Of a stretch of 64,000 nt of DNA, positions 27,321 through 38,400 are shown piece after piece. Within the stretch, counting starts at the first letter, position 1. Each line of letters begins with the position of its first letter. Below the pieces are notes generated by a model that saw nothing but the letters and a program-made list of their open reading frames with translations, did not search any database and had not been told where the DNA came from. The stretch covers positions 889,638 to 953,637 of the forward strand of contig AP019861.1 of NCBI GenBank assembly GCA_013426755.1, written 5' to 3'. The DNA comes from Spirochaetota bacterium (GTDB taxonomy: Bacteria; Spirochaetota; UBA12135; COTS27). The translations under genes and the position numbers were made by a program.

Positions 27321-27394
27321 TAACGTTATACTTATAATAGGCGTAGAACCATGATAAATTTATATTAATTTATATTGATAGTTAGCGGTCAGTT

Positions 27395-28756
27395 ATGAAG
27401 ATTAGATCATTAGAGATTAAGAATTTTAAAGTATTTAAAGACATGAAGATGGAGAAAATTCCAGACCTTTGTGTGATAGTGGGTGCAAATGGGACTGGGA
27501 AAAGCACTTTTTTGCAGGTATTTGAATTCTTAAAAGATGCTGTTATGTTTGATCTAAAGACGGCTGTTGGTAAGTTAAATTATATCTATAAATTAGATGG
27601 GATCAGAAGCATAGGTGCTAATAAAGAAGAGCCTATTACGATACGAATAGGCTTTTTGGATGAAGTGGAAGTGCCTGATAATAAAAAGCGTAAGAATAAA
27701 AAGCGTGATAATAAAAAACAAGATGTTGTAAAAAAAGAAGTGGACGTGACTTATGAACTGGTTTTTAATGATGGCGAAAATGGTCTATATATTAAAAAGG
27801 AGCAACTTTATTATAAAATACGAGGGAAAGAAAAAAAGACCGTATACTTTAAACGTGGTAAAAATAGTAAACTTAAACTGATAAATGATTTAGAATTTGA
27901 GGTTGTTGTAACCAACAAAGAAGGAAATCGCAAAGAGGAAAAAATAGCGCTGAATAATCCTCCAAAACATATCTTGGCACTTAAATGGATAACAGATTTT
28001 CGGAATATTCTTCCAATACCGATACCTCTTCCTTATTTGTCTAGAAAGATAAGCAATCTTATTAAGAGTTGGAGTCCCTCTGATTTTCAGATCTCTGAGG
28101 CTAGAAAGATAGAATTAAAAGGACATATAGATATGTCTCCACAGGGGGGAGGTCTCTTTGCTTCTTTGATTAATATCTCAAAAGATAAAAGAGAAAGAAT
28201 AGAATCAGATATGAAAAGTTATATCACTGATTTTGAGAGCTTAGATATTAATCGAGACTTTGATGCAGTTAGGATTAGGTATAAGCATTTAAATAGGCCT
28301 GTTTCATACCATCACTTGTCAGATGGGACTATTAAATTGTTGTATTATTTATTGTTACTCAATACGGCTTACTCTAATATGGATCCCTTTAATACGGATT
28401 TCCCTTTTCTTTTCATTAATGAGCCTGAGAACCATCTTTATCATGAGATCTTATGGAAATTAATGGAAGACTTTAAAATATACGCTAAGAATAGTCAGAT
28501 ATTCTTAACGACGCATTCTACTGATTTCCTTGATGAAGCCGAGCTAGATGATGTTTTCTGGCTTGAAAAAGAAAAAGGGTCCGTTAAAGTCTGTAGAGCG
28601 AAAGATAATGAGTACTTAAAAGTACAAGTTAAAGAAGGAGATAGATTGGGTACACTCTTTCAAGAAGGATCTTTTGGAAACGTTCACCCGCGCAGAGAAG
28701 TTGATTTTTCAGTTTCTAAGCGGGCTAAAAAACTATTAGTAAAGAAAAATAACTAA
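27395..28756 (+). CDS. SMC/RecF-like AAA ATPase (AAA_21/COG4637-type), module 2
   Basis: A 453-residue paralogue of the ATPase at 20877. It opens IRSLEIKNFKVFKDMKME, with Walker A GANGTGKST (K36, same position as module 1). The signature is LSDGTIKLLYYLLLL, Walker B is PFLFINEPENHLYH (note N-E-P-E-N in place of E-E-P-E-N), and the H-loop is FLTTHSTDFL. It is longer than module 1 by about 58 residues. Part of this is a Lys/Asp/Asn-rich insert with a K-K-R-(K/D)-N-K repeat near residues 97-115; the C-terminal tail is basic (SKRAKKLLVKKNN). It is followed 32 bp later by its own TOPRIM-like partner. The pairing of ATPase and DUF4276 in both loci argues that they work together. Confidence 0.85.
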   Translation: MKIRSLEIKNFKVFKDMKMEKIPDLCVIVGANGTGKSTFLQVFEFLKDAVMFDLKTAVGKLNYIYKLDGIRSIGANKEEPITIRIGFLDEVEVPDNKKRKNKKRDNKKQDVVKKEVDVTYELVFNDGENGLYIKKEQLYYKIRGKEKKTVYFKRGKNSKLKLINDLEFEVVVTNKEGNRKEEKIALNNPPKHILALKWITDFRNILPIPIPLPYLSRKISNLIKSWSPSDFQISEARKIELKGHIDMSPQGGGLFASLINISKDKRERIESDMKSYITDFESLDINRDFDAVRIRYKHLNRPVSYHHLSDGTIKLLYYLLLLNTAYSNMDPFNTDFPFLFINEPENHLYHEILWKLMEDFKIYAKNSQIFLTTHSTDFLDEAELDDVFWLEKEKGSVKVCRAKDNEYLKVQVKEGDRLGTLFQEGSFGNVHPRREVDFSVSKRAKKLLVKKNN

Positions 28757-28788
28757 ATTAATGGCTTTTCTTTTAAAAGGACTTTCTA

Positions 28789-29460
28789 ATGATTAAAAAG
28801 ACTTTGCTTTTCTTTGTTGAGGAAAAGTCTGCTAAAGAAGTGCTAGATGTGTTGATGCAGCGTATTCAAGATGAATATGAATTACGAGAGGTACTGGATT
28901 ATAAGATTATTGATAAGAAAGGCAAAGATGATCTTAGAATATACTCAAAGCAACTATTCTCAACAAATAGAATAGAGGGGTTTCGAAAATTGTACTCTAA
29001 TCCTATAGCAATCGTAATATATGATAATGATAATAATAAAGACTGTAAGCAGGAAAAGGAGAATTGGGCTAAAATAATCAATTCTAAATTTGCTAAGGTC
29101 GTGACTCTAAATCCTAATAATAAATATCCATTTCCTCTTTATAAACAACTTCCAGTCGTTATAAGGGTTGCTTGTCAAGAGTTAGAAAGTTTCTTCTTAG
29201 GAGATGTGAAAGCAGTCAACCAAGCACTGGGTACCAAATTAAATCAAGAGAAAGGGGATCATAAAGATCCTGATAAAGCTATTAAACCTAGCGATACTTT
29301 AAGCAAAAATATAATATATAGAAAGGGGAAACATCCACAAAGGATAGCTAATCATCTAGAAATAGAAAAAGAGGACATAAAAAATAAATCTTCTAGCTAT
29401 AAATTATTATTAACAACGATACATATTCTAATAAATTACAGTGGCAAATTCAGTCGATAA
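28789..29460 (+). CDS. DUF4276-like, TOPRIM-like protein, module 2
   Basis: A 223-residue paralogue of the protein at 22129. It begins KKTLLFFVEEKSAKEVL (Glu at 11/12), has IVIYDNDNNKDC (D79, D81) for the D-x-D pair, and the family core VVIRVACQELESFFLGDVKAV. The C-terminal half is Lys-rich and ends in a helix (SSYKLLLTTIHILINY) that corresponds to SHSFNVLVTAIEHLL in module 1. Between the two copies only the motif regions look well conserved, suggesting the pairs diverged long ago or were acquired separately. It lies 35 bp upstream of lipA on the same strand; a functional link to lipoate synthesis is unlikely. Confidence 0.77.
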   Translation: MIKKTLLFFVEEKSAKEVLDVLMQRIQDEYELREVLDYKIIDKKGKDDLRIYSKQLFSTNRIEGFRKLYSNPIAIVIYDNDNNKDCKQEKENWAKIINSKFAKVVTLNPNNKYPFPLYKQLPVVIRVACQELESFFLGDVKAVNQALGTKLNQEKGDHKDPDKAIKPSDTLSKNIIYRKGKHPQRIANHLEIEKEDIKNKSSSYKLLLTTIHILINYSGKFSR

Positions 29461-29495
29461 AAAACTAATAATATTAAGAGTTTATAAGAAAGAAA

Positions 29496-30485
29496 ATGAC
29501 AACATGCTATATCGCTTCTAATCAGTCTACTGATAAGAAAGCAAGTAGGAAACAGAAGCCGCTTGGACTGGGGGGGCGAAAACCTGAGTGGGTGCGAATG
29601 TCTTTAGCGAAAGCTGGGGAATTGAATAAGCTTAAAAATGAGCTTAGAACGGGAAAATTACATACGGTATGTGAAGAAGCAGCGTGTCCAAATCTCAATG
29701 AATGCTGGTCCCAAGGCACGGCAACGATCATGATCTTAGGAGACACGTGTACACGTTTTTGTAAGTTCTGCAATGTCAATACGGGCAATCCGCAAGGCAA
29801 AGTCGACGAGGACGAGCCGCGCCGTGTGGGAGAACAGATAGCTGGGAGTGGTTTTGAATATGTTGTGATCACGTGTGTGGATCGGGATGATTTAGCAGAC
29901 GGTGGGTCGTGGATTTTTGCCGAGACGATTCGTGAAATTAAACGCCGCGCGCCCCATATTAAAGTCGAGGCCTTAGTCTCAGATTACGCTGGGAAAATAA
30001 GCTCACAACAGACCATTTTAGCAGGAAATCCTGATGTTTTAGCACACAATGTAGAAACAGTTCGCGCATTGACACCAATAGTTCGTGACCGCCGGGCAAG
30101 TTATGACCAGTCATTAGAGTTTTTAAAGCGGATCAAGACATGGAATGCGGACAAATTGACTAAATCATCGATTATGGTGGGCTTGGGCGAGACAATGGAT
30201 GAATTAACTGCGACAATGGACGATTTACGCGAGGCCGGAGTCGATATTGTGACGTTTGGGCAGTACCTTAGGCCTGCTAGCCGAAATTTAGCAGTAAAAC
30301 GGTATTATCTTCCCGATGAATTTGTAGAGCTAGAAAAAATAGCCCGTGCGAAAGGCTTTTTATACGTCGCTTCAGGTCCCTTAGTCAGGTCTTCTTACCG
30401 GGCGGCAGAATTGTTTGTGCATGGGATTTTAAAAGAGCGTGCTACACAGAAACGAGATAAAGTGGTGAGTGGTGCACCAGGATAA
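29496..30485 (+). CDS. lipA: Lipoyl synthase
   Basis: Radical-SAM enzyme that inserts two sulphurs into octanoyl groups on the E2 and GcvH lipoyl domains. The auxiliary cluster motif is CEEAACPNLNEC (C-x4-C-x5-C). The radical-SAM motif is CTRFCKFC (C-x3-C-x2-C). MILGDTCTRFCKFCNVNTG, SIMVGLGETMDE and the C-terminal RSSYRAAE, which ligates the auxiliary cluster through Ser, are all present. 329 residues is normal. It implies lipoate-dependent dehydrogenases elsewhere in the genome, in keeping with icd and mdh here. lipB is not in the window. Confidence 0.97.
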   Translation: MTTCYIASNQSTDKKASRKQKPLGLGGRKPEWVRMSLAKAGELNKLKNELRTGKLHTVCEEAACPNLNECWSQGTATIMILGDTCTRFCKFCNVNTGNPQGKVDEDEPRRVGEQIAGSGFEYVVITCVDRDDLADGGSWIFAETIREIKRRAPHIKVEALVSDYAGKISSQQTILAGNPDVLAHNVETVRALTPIVRDRRASYDQSLEFLKRIKTWNADKLTKSSIMVGLGETMDELTATMDDLREAGVDIVTFGQYLRPASRNLAVKRYYLPDEFVELEKIARAKGFLYVASGPLVRSSYRAAELFVHGILKERATQKRDKVVSGAPG

Positions 30486-30656
30486 AAAGTATAGATGTAA
30501 CACGGATGAAGTACAGACGTAGTCGGTGGATAAGCCAAAGAGATAATAACAAGTGGGATGCCCCGTCAAAGTGGTATGGAAATTGAGTGGATTGATAGCA
30601 TAATTGATGGAATTCCTGGGGCAAGAATAACGTAGTAGCTGGAAATTGAGAGAACA

Positions 30657-32249
30657 TTGCAGAAAATAAGAAAAAAATCAACCACAGCCTTGATAGAAGG
30701 TGATACGGCTAGCATTAAGCGGGCCCAGCACTATGCTAGCGTGCATCGGAAGGATTTTGAGGAGACGCTTAGTGAGTTTTTACGGATTCCAAGCATCAGT
30801 GCGCAGACCAATCATAGCAATGACATAAGACGCGGAGCAAATTATGTGAAGAAAATGCTGGTCACAGCTGGACTTCACAATGTGATTGTAAATGACCCAG
30901 CATCTATAGCTTCTGATGGCAGTTCTGCTGGCGGTTCTGCTAGCAAGACAAAGCAAAGTAGTGGTCAGAAATCACAAAAAAATAAAATTGCTATGCGCAC
31001 TAAGGGAGTAATTCAAGGTCATCCGATAGTGACGGGAGAATACTGGGTGGGTAGCGATCGTCCGACAGTGCTTATTTATGGGCATTACGATGTCCAGCCG
31101 GTGGATCCTATCGGACTGTGGAAAACAGACCCATTTGAACCTGTTATTAAAAATAATCGTATTTACGCCCGTGGAGCAAGTGACGATAAAGGACAACTGT
31201 CCATTCACATTAAAGCATTAGAATCAATACTACGGAGAGAGAAAACATTGCCTGTTAATGTAAAAGTATTGATTGAAGGTGAAGAGGAGATCTCATCGCC
31301 TAGTTTACTGCCGTATATCAAGCAGAATAAGAATTGGCTGAGGAGTGATATGGTACTTATTTCGGATACGGAAATGGCAGGACAAGGACAACCTGCTATC
31401 ACGTACAGTCTGCGTGGAATAGTCTATCTAGAAGTAGAGATCACAACAGGTAGTCGCGATGTTCACTCAGGAATATACGGTGGAGCCGCACTCAATGCTA
31501 GTGAAATACTCATGAAAGCACTTACAATGCTTAAAGACATGCAGACAAATCGAATCCATATAGCAGACTTTTATCGTGATGTGAAGCCCATATCCGGCGT
31601 AGAAAAAAGAGAAATGCGTGATCTCTCTAGAAATGAACCACTATTTAAAAAAGAATTGGGTCTCAAATATTTCGGTTATGAAAAACCAGGTGGAAAAAAT
31701 ATTGCTGATAAGGGAAAATACTTGTTCCTAGAACGAACAACGGCAATGCCATCGCTAGAAATAAGTGGTTTTACAGCCGGTTATACAGGACTAGGTGCAA
31801 AAACAATCGTGCCTAGTACAGCTAGTGCGAAAATAGGTATTCGCTTGCTATCTGATCAGCATCCTAAGCATATCAACACATGCCTTAGGCGACAACTTCG
31901 TGCCAATCTGGAAAAACTCGTTCCAGGCGGTCTTAGCAATATCACGGTACGCTTCAAGGATCTTGGGTTAGGAAGTCCTGTTTGTGTGAATAGGAATTCA
32001 TCGTATATGCAAGCGGGGCTGAGTGCCTTAACCGCTGAGTATGGGTGTAAAGCCGTTTTACTACGCTCAGGCGGTTCTATCCCAATTGTGGCTGATTTTG
32101 TAAAAATACTCGGAGCAGAACCTATTCTTATGGGGTTTGGACACAAGCAGGATGCCGTACATTCACCCAATGAAAGCTTTTCACTCGAAGATTTCCATAA
32201 AGGCATATTGACTTCTATTCGCTATTTGTACTCCCTAGCAGGAAAGTAG
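30657..32249 (+). CDS. M20-family metallopeptidase (dipeptidase-like)
   Basis: A zinc-dependent peptidase or deacylase of 530 residues. Metal-binding motifs are VLIYGHYDVQP (His and Asp), ARGASDDKGQL (bridging Asp), IEGEEEISSPSL (catalytic Glu and ligand), SDTEMAG, and a late His in GFGHKQDAVHSPNESFSLEDF. The dimerisation domain begins around SRDVHSGIYGG. The combination matches the PepV/CNDP-like dipeptidase branch of M20. A Ser/Gly/Lys-rich insert of about 35 residues sits before the first metal motif (about residues 85-120). The TTG start at 30657 is the best fit but unproven. It could process peptides imported by YejABEF. Confidence 0.88.
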   Translation: MQKIRKKSTTALIEGDTASIKRAQHYASVHRKDFEETLSEFLRIPSISAQTNHSNDIRRGANYVKKMLVTAGLHNVIVNDPASIASDGSSAGGSASKTKQSSGQKSQKNKIAMRTKGVIQGHPIVTGEYWVGSDRPTVLIYGHYDVQPVDPIGLWKTDPFEPVIKNNRIYARGASDDKGQLSIHIKALESILRREKTLPVNVKVLIEGEEEISSPSLLPYIKQNKNWLRSDMVLISDTEMAGQGQPAITYSLRGIVYLEVEITTGSRDVHSGIYGGAALNASEILMKALTMLKDMQTNRIHIADFYRDVKPISGVEKREMRDLSRNEPLFKKELGLKYFGYEKPGGKNIADKGKYLFLERTTAMPSLEISGFTAGYTGLGAKTIVPSTASAKIGIRLLSDQHPKHINTCLRRQLRANLEKLVPGGLSNITVRFKDLGLGSPVCVNRNSSYMQAGLSALTAEYGCKAVLLRSGGSIPIVADFVKILGAEPILMGFGHKQDAVHSPNESFSLEDFHKGILTSIRYLYSLAGK

Positions 32250-32428
32250 AAGTAGCAGCCGCCGTAAGCATAAAGCCGTTCTTAAAGATGTTAATACCAA
32301 TTTTTTAAAACCAATTGTTCTAAAAGTTGCTAATACGTTTAGCCCTTAAAGAAATGATAATGACCGACCCTAAGTAAAAAAATAAAAATTCTAACCATTC
32401 TCCTAAGATAGCAGCCAGGACGCAAAAA

Positions 32429-35400
32429 TTGAAATCTTCTAACCAATCTTCCACAATCAAAAAAAAATTAAATAATCACAAAAAAATAAAGGCTGGCACT
32501 GAAAAATCTCGCCCAGCATTAGTCATAAAAAATGCTCGCGAACACAATCTTCGTAGTGTGTCATTAGAAATTCCCAAAAATGCTCTTTGTGTAGTCACAG
32601 GTGTTTCAGGGTCTGGGAAATCATCCTTAGCCTTTGATACCATTTTAAAGGAAGGACAACGGCGTTATGTCGCTTCATTGTCATCGTACGCCCGGCAGTT
32701 TATTCAAGCTTCCGATAAGGCAGATGTCGATGCTATAGAAGGACTTTCTCCAACGATAAGTATTGATCAGAAATCCGGTGGCGTCAATCCGCGTTCTACA
32801 GTGGGAACAATTACAGAGATCTATGATTATTTGCGGCTTTTTTATGCACGTATAGGTGTCCCGCATTGTCCCAACGGGCATGGTGTCATTGCCAATGAAA
32901 CTACAGATGTTGTCCATCGTACATTGATGCGGCAATGTGAAGGCAGAACGGTGCTTATTATGGCACCTATTGTTTTAGACCGCAAGGGTGAATATCGTAA
33001 AGAACAAGAAATGTTTTATAAAGACGGTTTTCTAAGAATGTTAATCAATGGAAAACTGCAGCGCATTGAAGAACCTGTGGCGCTGGCTAGATATGAAAAA
33101 CATCGCCTCGAAGTGGTTATTGATCGCGTGGACGTTGCTAGCCACCATGCTACGCGGATAATAGAAGCGATAAAGAAGGCAAGCGAATTAGCAGCGGGGA
33201 AGATCTCGGTATTACGCTATGATAAACTAGACCGCAATGACAACGTAAGTCGTGTCACGTATAAAGAAGGAAAAGATTATTTTTTATTTAACCTTAAAAA
33301 TACGTGTCGTGTGTGTGGGGTGGGTGTGCCAGAATTGGAACCACGGCTGTTTTCATACAATTCACTTCCACATGCTTGTCAAGTTTGTAGAGGACTTGGG
33401 GAGCAGAGTGCTTTTGATGGACGATTTTTTGTAGCCGATGAAAATGAAGGCATTTCTAACGGGGCGCTCCACGTTATCAATGATAGAGGCAATGTACTCT
33501 ATGCTAATTATGGAGGTGATCAGATCAAGGCTATCTATAAATACTATGGTTTTGCTCTCGATACACCCTGGAAAGAGTTGCCCGTTTGGTTTCATAACAG
33601 GTTGTTTTATGGCTACCGAGATGATGAAGCAGCTGTTGTTCACTCAAATACAGGAAAAAAGAAGCCGTTATCAGCGTTATCACCCGTTAAGCGTAGAAAA
33701 TTACTCAAACGTAAACGACGACACTCGGCTGTCGCTCTAGAGACAATACAACAAAAACTTGATGGCAATGCAATTGACGATAAAATCGATTTTCATATTA
33801 TTGAAGCATTGGATTGGGTGTATGACACGTATAAAATTCGTCCGTTGGAAAAATATCGCCGTGTGGACATGTGTAAAAGTTGTGATGGTAGTGGGTTAGG
33901 TGAGATAGCGCGTAATGTCTCATTTCGTGGCAAGGCTATTTATGAATTGAACGTACAAACAGTTCAAGTCCTTCACGATTATTTTACAAAACTTCTTAAA
34001 GGTGGCGTAAGTGAAGTTCATGAAGAGATCTGGAAGCCAGTTGTCCGTGAAATTCACGAACGATTAGGTCTTCTCTTGTATATAGGACTAGAATATTTGA
34101 CACTTAATAGAAAGGCAAACACGTTATCAGGCGGTGAGGCGCAGCGCATTCGTCTTGCTTCACAGATTGGAAGTGGATTAGAAGGGTGTTTGTATATACT
34201 AGATGAACCGTCTATAGGACTTCATGCCAGTGATAATCAAAAACTGATACAAATGCTCCGTAAATTGCGAGATAAGAAAAATTCGTTAATCGTCGTCGAG
34301 CACGACGAAGAGACGATGTTAGCCTCAGATTACCTTTTGGAACTGGGACCTGGCGCTGGAATTCGTGGTGGTGCTGTAACGTTTTCAGGGGGGTTGAAGA
34401 ATTTAACGGCTCAGCAGGTTAAAGGTGTGACGTTAGATTATTTGGTTGGAAAAAAATATTACACGCCTCCACTAAGAAATGATCGCTTCGAGAATTGGCT
34501 CAAATTTGAAGCTATCAATCGATTCAATCTAGCCAATTTAACGGTATCTTTCCCACTAGGACATTTGACGGTGATTACAGGTGTCTCTGGTTCTGGCAAG
34601 TCAACTTTAATGAACGTCATGACCCGTGCTATTAAAGATAGCCTCAATCATTACAAAAAACAGTGGCGTAAAAAACGGCAGCAGCCGACTACCGCTTACC
34701 ATAAGCGTGCTGCGACTAAGAAGGACAAAGCCAGCAGCCTCGATGAAGAGAGTACTAAGCAGTGCCCTGAAGAAAGACTTGCCGTATACGGACAAGGAAG
34801 TAGAGATGTCAAGTATATCACAGGGCTTAGGGCAGTAGAAAATTTCCTGCTTATCGATCAAAAACCGATAGGACGTACGTCGCGAAGTAATCCAGCAACA
34901 TATACAAAAGCTTGGGATACGGTTCGTGATATTTTTGCAAACCAGAAATCGGCTAAAATTCGTGGTTACACGAAGAGCCATTTTTCCTTCAATGTGCCTG
35001 GCGGAAGGTGTCAGCATTGTGAAGGATCGGGTGTGATTGAAATGGATATGCAGATGTTTGCACCTGTGGAGGTGGTCTGTGAGGTCTGCAATGGAAAGCG
35101 ATTCCATACGGGTGTATTGAATATTTTTTATAACGAGAAGAACATCTATGACGTGCTTGAAATGAGCATTGAAGAAGCGTATCAATTTTTTAAGGTTTTT
35201 AAAAAATTGGAACGGATTTTGGGTATTCTAGTTAATATTGGTCTTGGGTATATGAAGGTAGGGCAGTTGTCTACGACGCTTTCTGGAGGAGAGGCGCAGC
35301 GCATTAAGCTCGCTGCGGAGCTTTCAAAAAGCGCAACGGGAACAACAGTCTACTTTCTAGACGAACCAACAACAGGACTTCATTTCGAAGACATTAAACG

Positions 35401-38400
35401 ACTGCTCAGTGCCTTATATCAATTGACAAAAATGGGACAAACAGTCGTTGTTATCGAACACAATATGGAAGTGATTCAAGCTGCAGAATATCTATTAGAA
35501 CTAGGCCCGGGTGGTGGTGAAGCGGGCGGAAAATTGATTGTCAACGGGGCGCTTACCGAACTTTTAAAAAAGAAGACGCCAACCGCACTTGCATTTCAAG
35601 AATACAGTGATCGTCAGCACAAAAAGAAACAAGGGCATTACCTTAAAATGAAAAATTTTAATACGCTCTTAAAAAAAATGCCCGCCACTTCTACGGTTAA
35701 CCAGCTCCCGTCTCCAGTAAGAAAAGATACCGTTCGTAAAATCAATGCCCTAGCCAATGAAAATCAAATCATCGTCGAAGACCTTAAAACAAACAATCTT
35801 AAAAATGTCTCTTTCACAATACCTAAGTATCAAGTGACGGTTGTTACAGGTGTCTCTGGGTCAGGAAAAAGTTCTATTGCATTAGAAAGCATTTTTTTAG
35901 AGGGGCAACGTAAATATTTAGAGAGTCTATCGACTTATGCGAGACGATTTTTAGGACGTATCGGTCGTGTCAATGCCGAACGAATGGACAATCTTTCTCC
36001 GACGATCTGTATTGACAGAAAGCGTGTGGCACGCAGTCCGCGTTCTATTATTGCAACGCATACAGAGATTTACGATTATCTGCGTGTGCTCTACGGAAAT
36101 ATTGGAAGGCCGCATTGTCTTAAATGTGATCTTCCGTTAACACAATATACGCCTGCCCAAGTCGTCCAGAATATTACAAAAGAATACACGGGGGCGACGC
36201 TCTTATTTCTAGCGCCATTATGGTTAGAAGAATTCACTAAGCGGTCTCGGGCTTCCACTTCATCACAAGGAATTTATACGCCCGCTAGTGATTTCACGTG
36301 TTTTATCGAGACAAAAGATAAATTGAATTCTTATTTAGAATTAATTTTAGAGCGTGGCTATCTGCGCATGGTTATTGATGGGCAGTTGGTACGGATAGGT
36401 AGTGATGTAAAAGGAACAGATCGGACTGAACTTGTCGAGAAAATGAAGCAAGCTCACCATATCTTCCTGGTGATAGATAGATTTAAGATTAGAGAGCAGG
36501 ATTTTGCACGGATTTTAGAAGCAACAGAGCGTAGCTATAAGCTTAGCAATGGTCTATTACGAATTGAAGTCGTTACGTCTAGCCAATCTAAAGAACCTAC
36601 GCGAGCACAGCAAGTAGTCAATAGTCATAGTACTGCTAAAAAGAATGATTCCATTTCAAAAAAAGCCAGTGCGTATCAATATTACACGCGATTTCTTAGT
36701 TGTATGGATGATTTTATCGTGATGAAGGATGTTCCAACTGCGCGAGATTTTTCATTTAATTACCACCTTGGGGCGTGTGCTAAGTGCAGTGGACTCGGTT
36801 TTTCTCGTTCGGCTGCATTGACAAATATCATTTTGAACGAGAATGGAGTTATCTTTAAGGCAGGTTCTACCCGCAAGCAAAAACTAACTTCTGCGTGGGT
36901 CTCGGACCTTGATAATTGGATCAATTCTGATGATATTGAGGCTGTAAAGTTAAGAAATGAAGGTGGACACTGGACGCCTTCACTACAAAAATTGACATGG
37001 CGCGAGTTATTTTTACCTGAATATAGGGCAGAACACGATCTCTTTTTCTATGGCAAGGGACGGTGGCGTGGTTTTTATGCATTTCTAGAATTAATCACCG
37101 TAGACCGTTCTAAGCACTATCGTACGTTGCGAAATGTACTTTTATCTACTATTAGGATGACAACTTGCACAGCCTGTGGTGGCGGAAGACTCAATGCTGG
37201 ATTGCTTCGTGTTCGTGTGGCTGGCCATTCTATTTACGATGTGACACGTTACTCTGTTACAGATGCGTATATGTGGTCTAGTCAATTGTTAAAGCGTCTT
37301 AGTGGTCGTGAAAAAGAGATTGTTAAGGAGATTAGCAAAGAAATTACATTTCGGCTTAAGCAGATGCTCGATCTTGGGCTCGGTTACTTAACGTTAAATC
37401 GTAGAATGGCGACTTTAGCGGGTGGTGAAGTGGAGCGGATTCGGCTTTCTACGCAAATGGGAAGTCGTCTTTCAGATGTGATCTATGTTCTCGATGAACC
37501 TTCTGTTGGGTTGCATGAATATGAAAATCACTTGCTGGTTAAAATTATTAAGCGACTTAAACAATTAGGCAATACAGTTGTGATTGTAGAACATTCTGCT
37601 GGGGTTATTGAGCAGGCAGATTATATTATTGACGTAGGTCCTGCGGCGGGTGAACATGGCGGGACTTTGACGTATGTCGGACGCAATGATAAACGAGCTG
37701 CTGGATTTGATAAATGTAGTTTCTATCCCTACCTATATACGAAAAACCAAGGGCTTAGAAAATTGATTTACAATAGGAATTGTAACGTCTCAGAACGTAA
37801 TTTAGAACAAAAAACACTCCTTAAAACAGGAGGCTATCTGCAATTAACACATGTGAGACGGCATAATTTGAAAGATTTTACGGTACGAGTCCCACTTTGT
37901 GCGATAACGGGTATCTCAGGTGTCTCAGGTTCGGGTAAAAGTTCGCTTATTGAATGGATTCAAGAAAGATTTTCTGTCTCACCAGCAGATTCTAATGAAG
38001 AGGCGCTGCATTTTCATAATAAAGAACAAGCTGCCAATATTGGGTTTATCCAGGCTATAAAAAAAGATGTTGCCACTCAGCCGAGTTATAGCAGTAAGCG
38101 TAAAAAAAATGCTACTAAATCGTCTCCGTTAACAATGGAAGTGAAAGCATTTAAAATGCCTAAGGAATGTATCATGGTCGATCAAAGTGCAATCACCACC
38201 AGTAAACGGTTGATCGTTGCCAGTACAATGGATTTTCTAAGCGATATTCGTGAAGTTTTCTATAAAACTCGTCTAGCACGCGAACGTGGGTATACAATGG
38301 GACATTTCTCGTTCAATGTGGCACGGAAGGGCGGATGTGAACGGTGTCATGGTTTAGGCGAAGAAGAGATTGAAATGCATTTTCTGTCGGATATTTCAAT

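Noticed and set aside
32681-35185. Long minus-strand ORFs inside uvrA
   Set aside because: They are antisense shadows of a strongly conserved coding frame containing all UvrA motifs.
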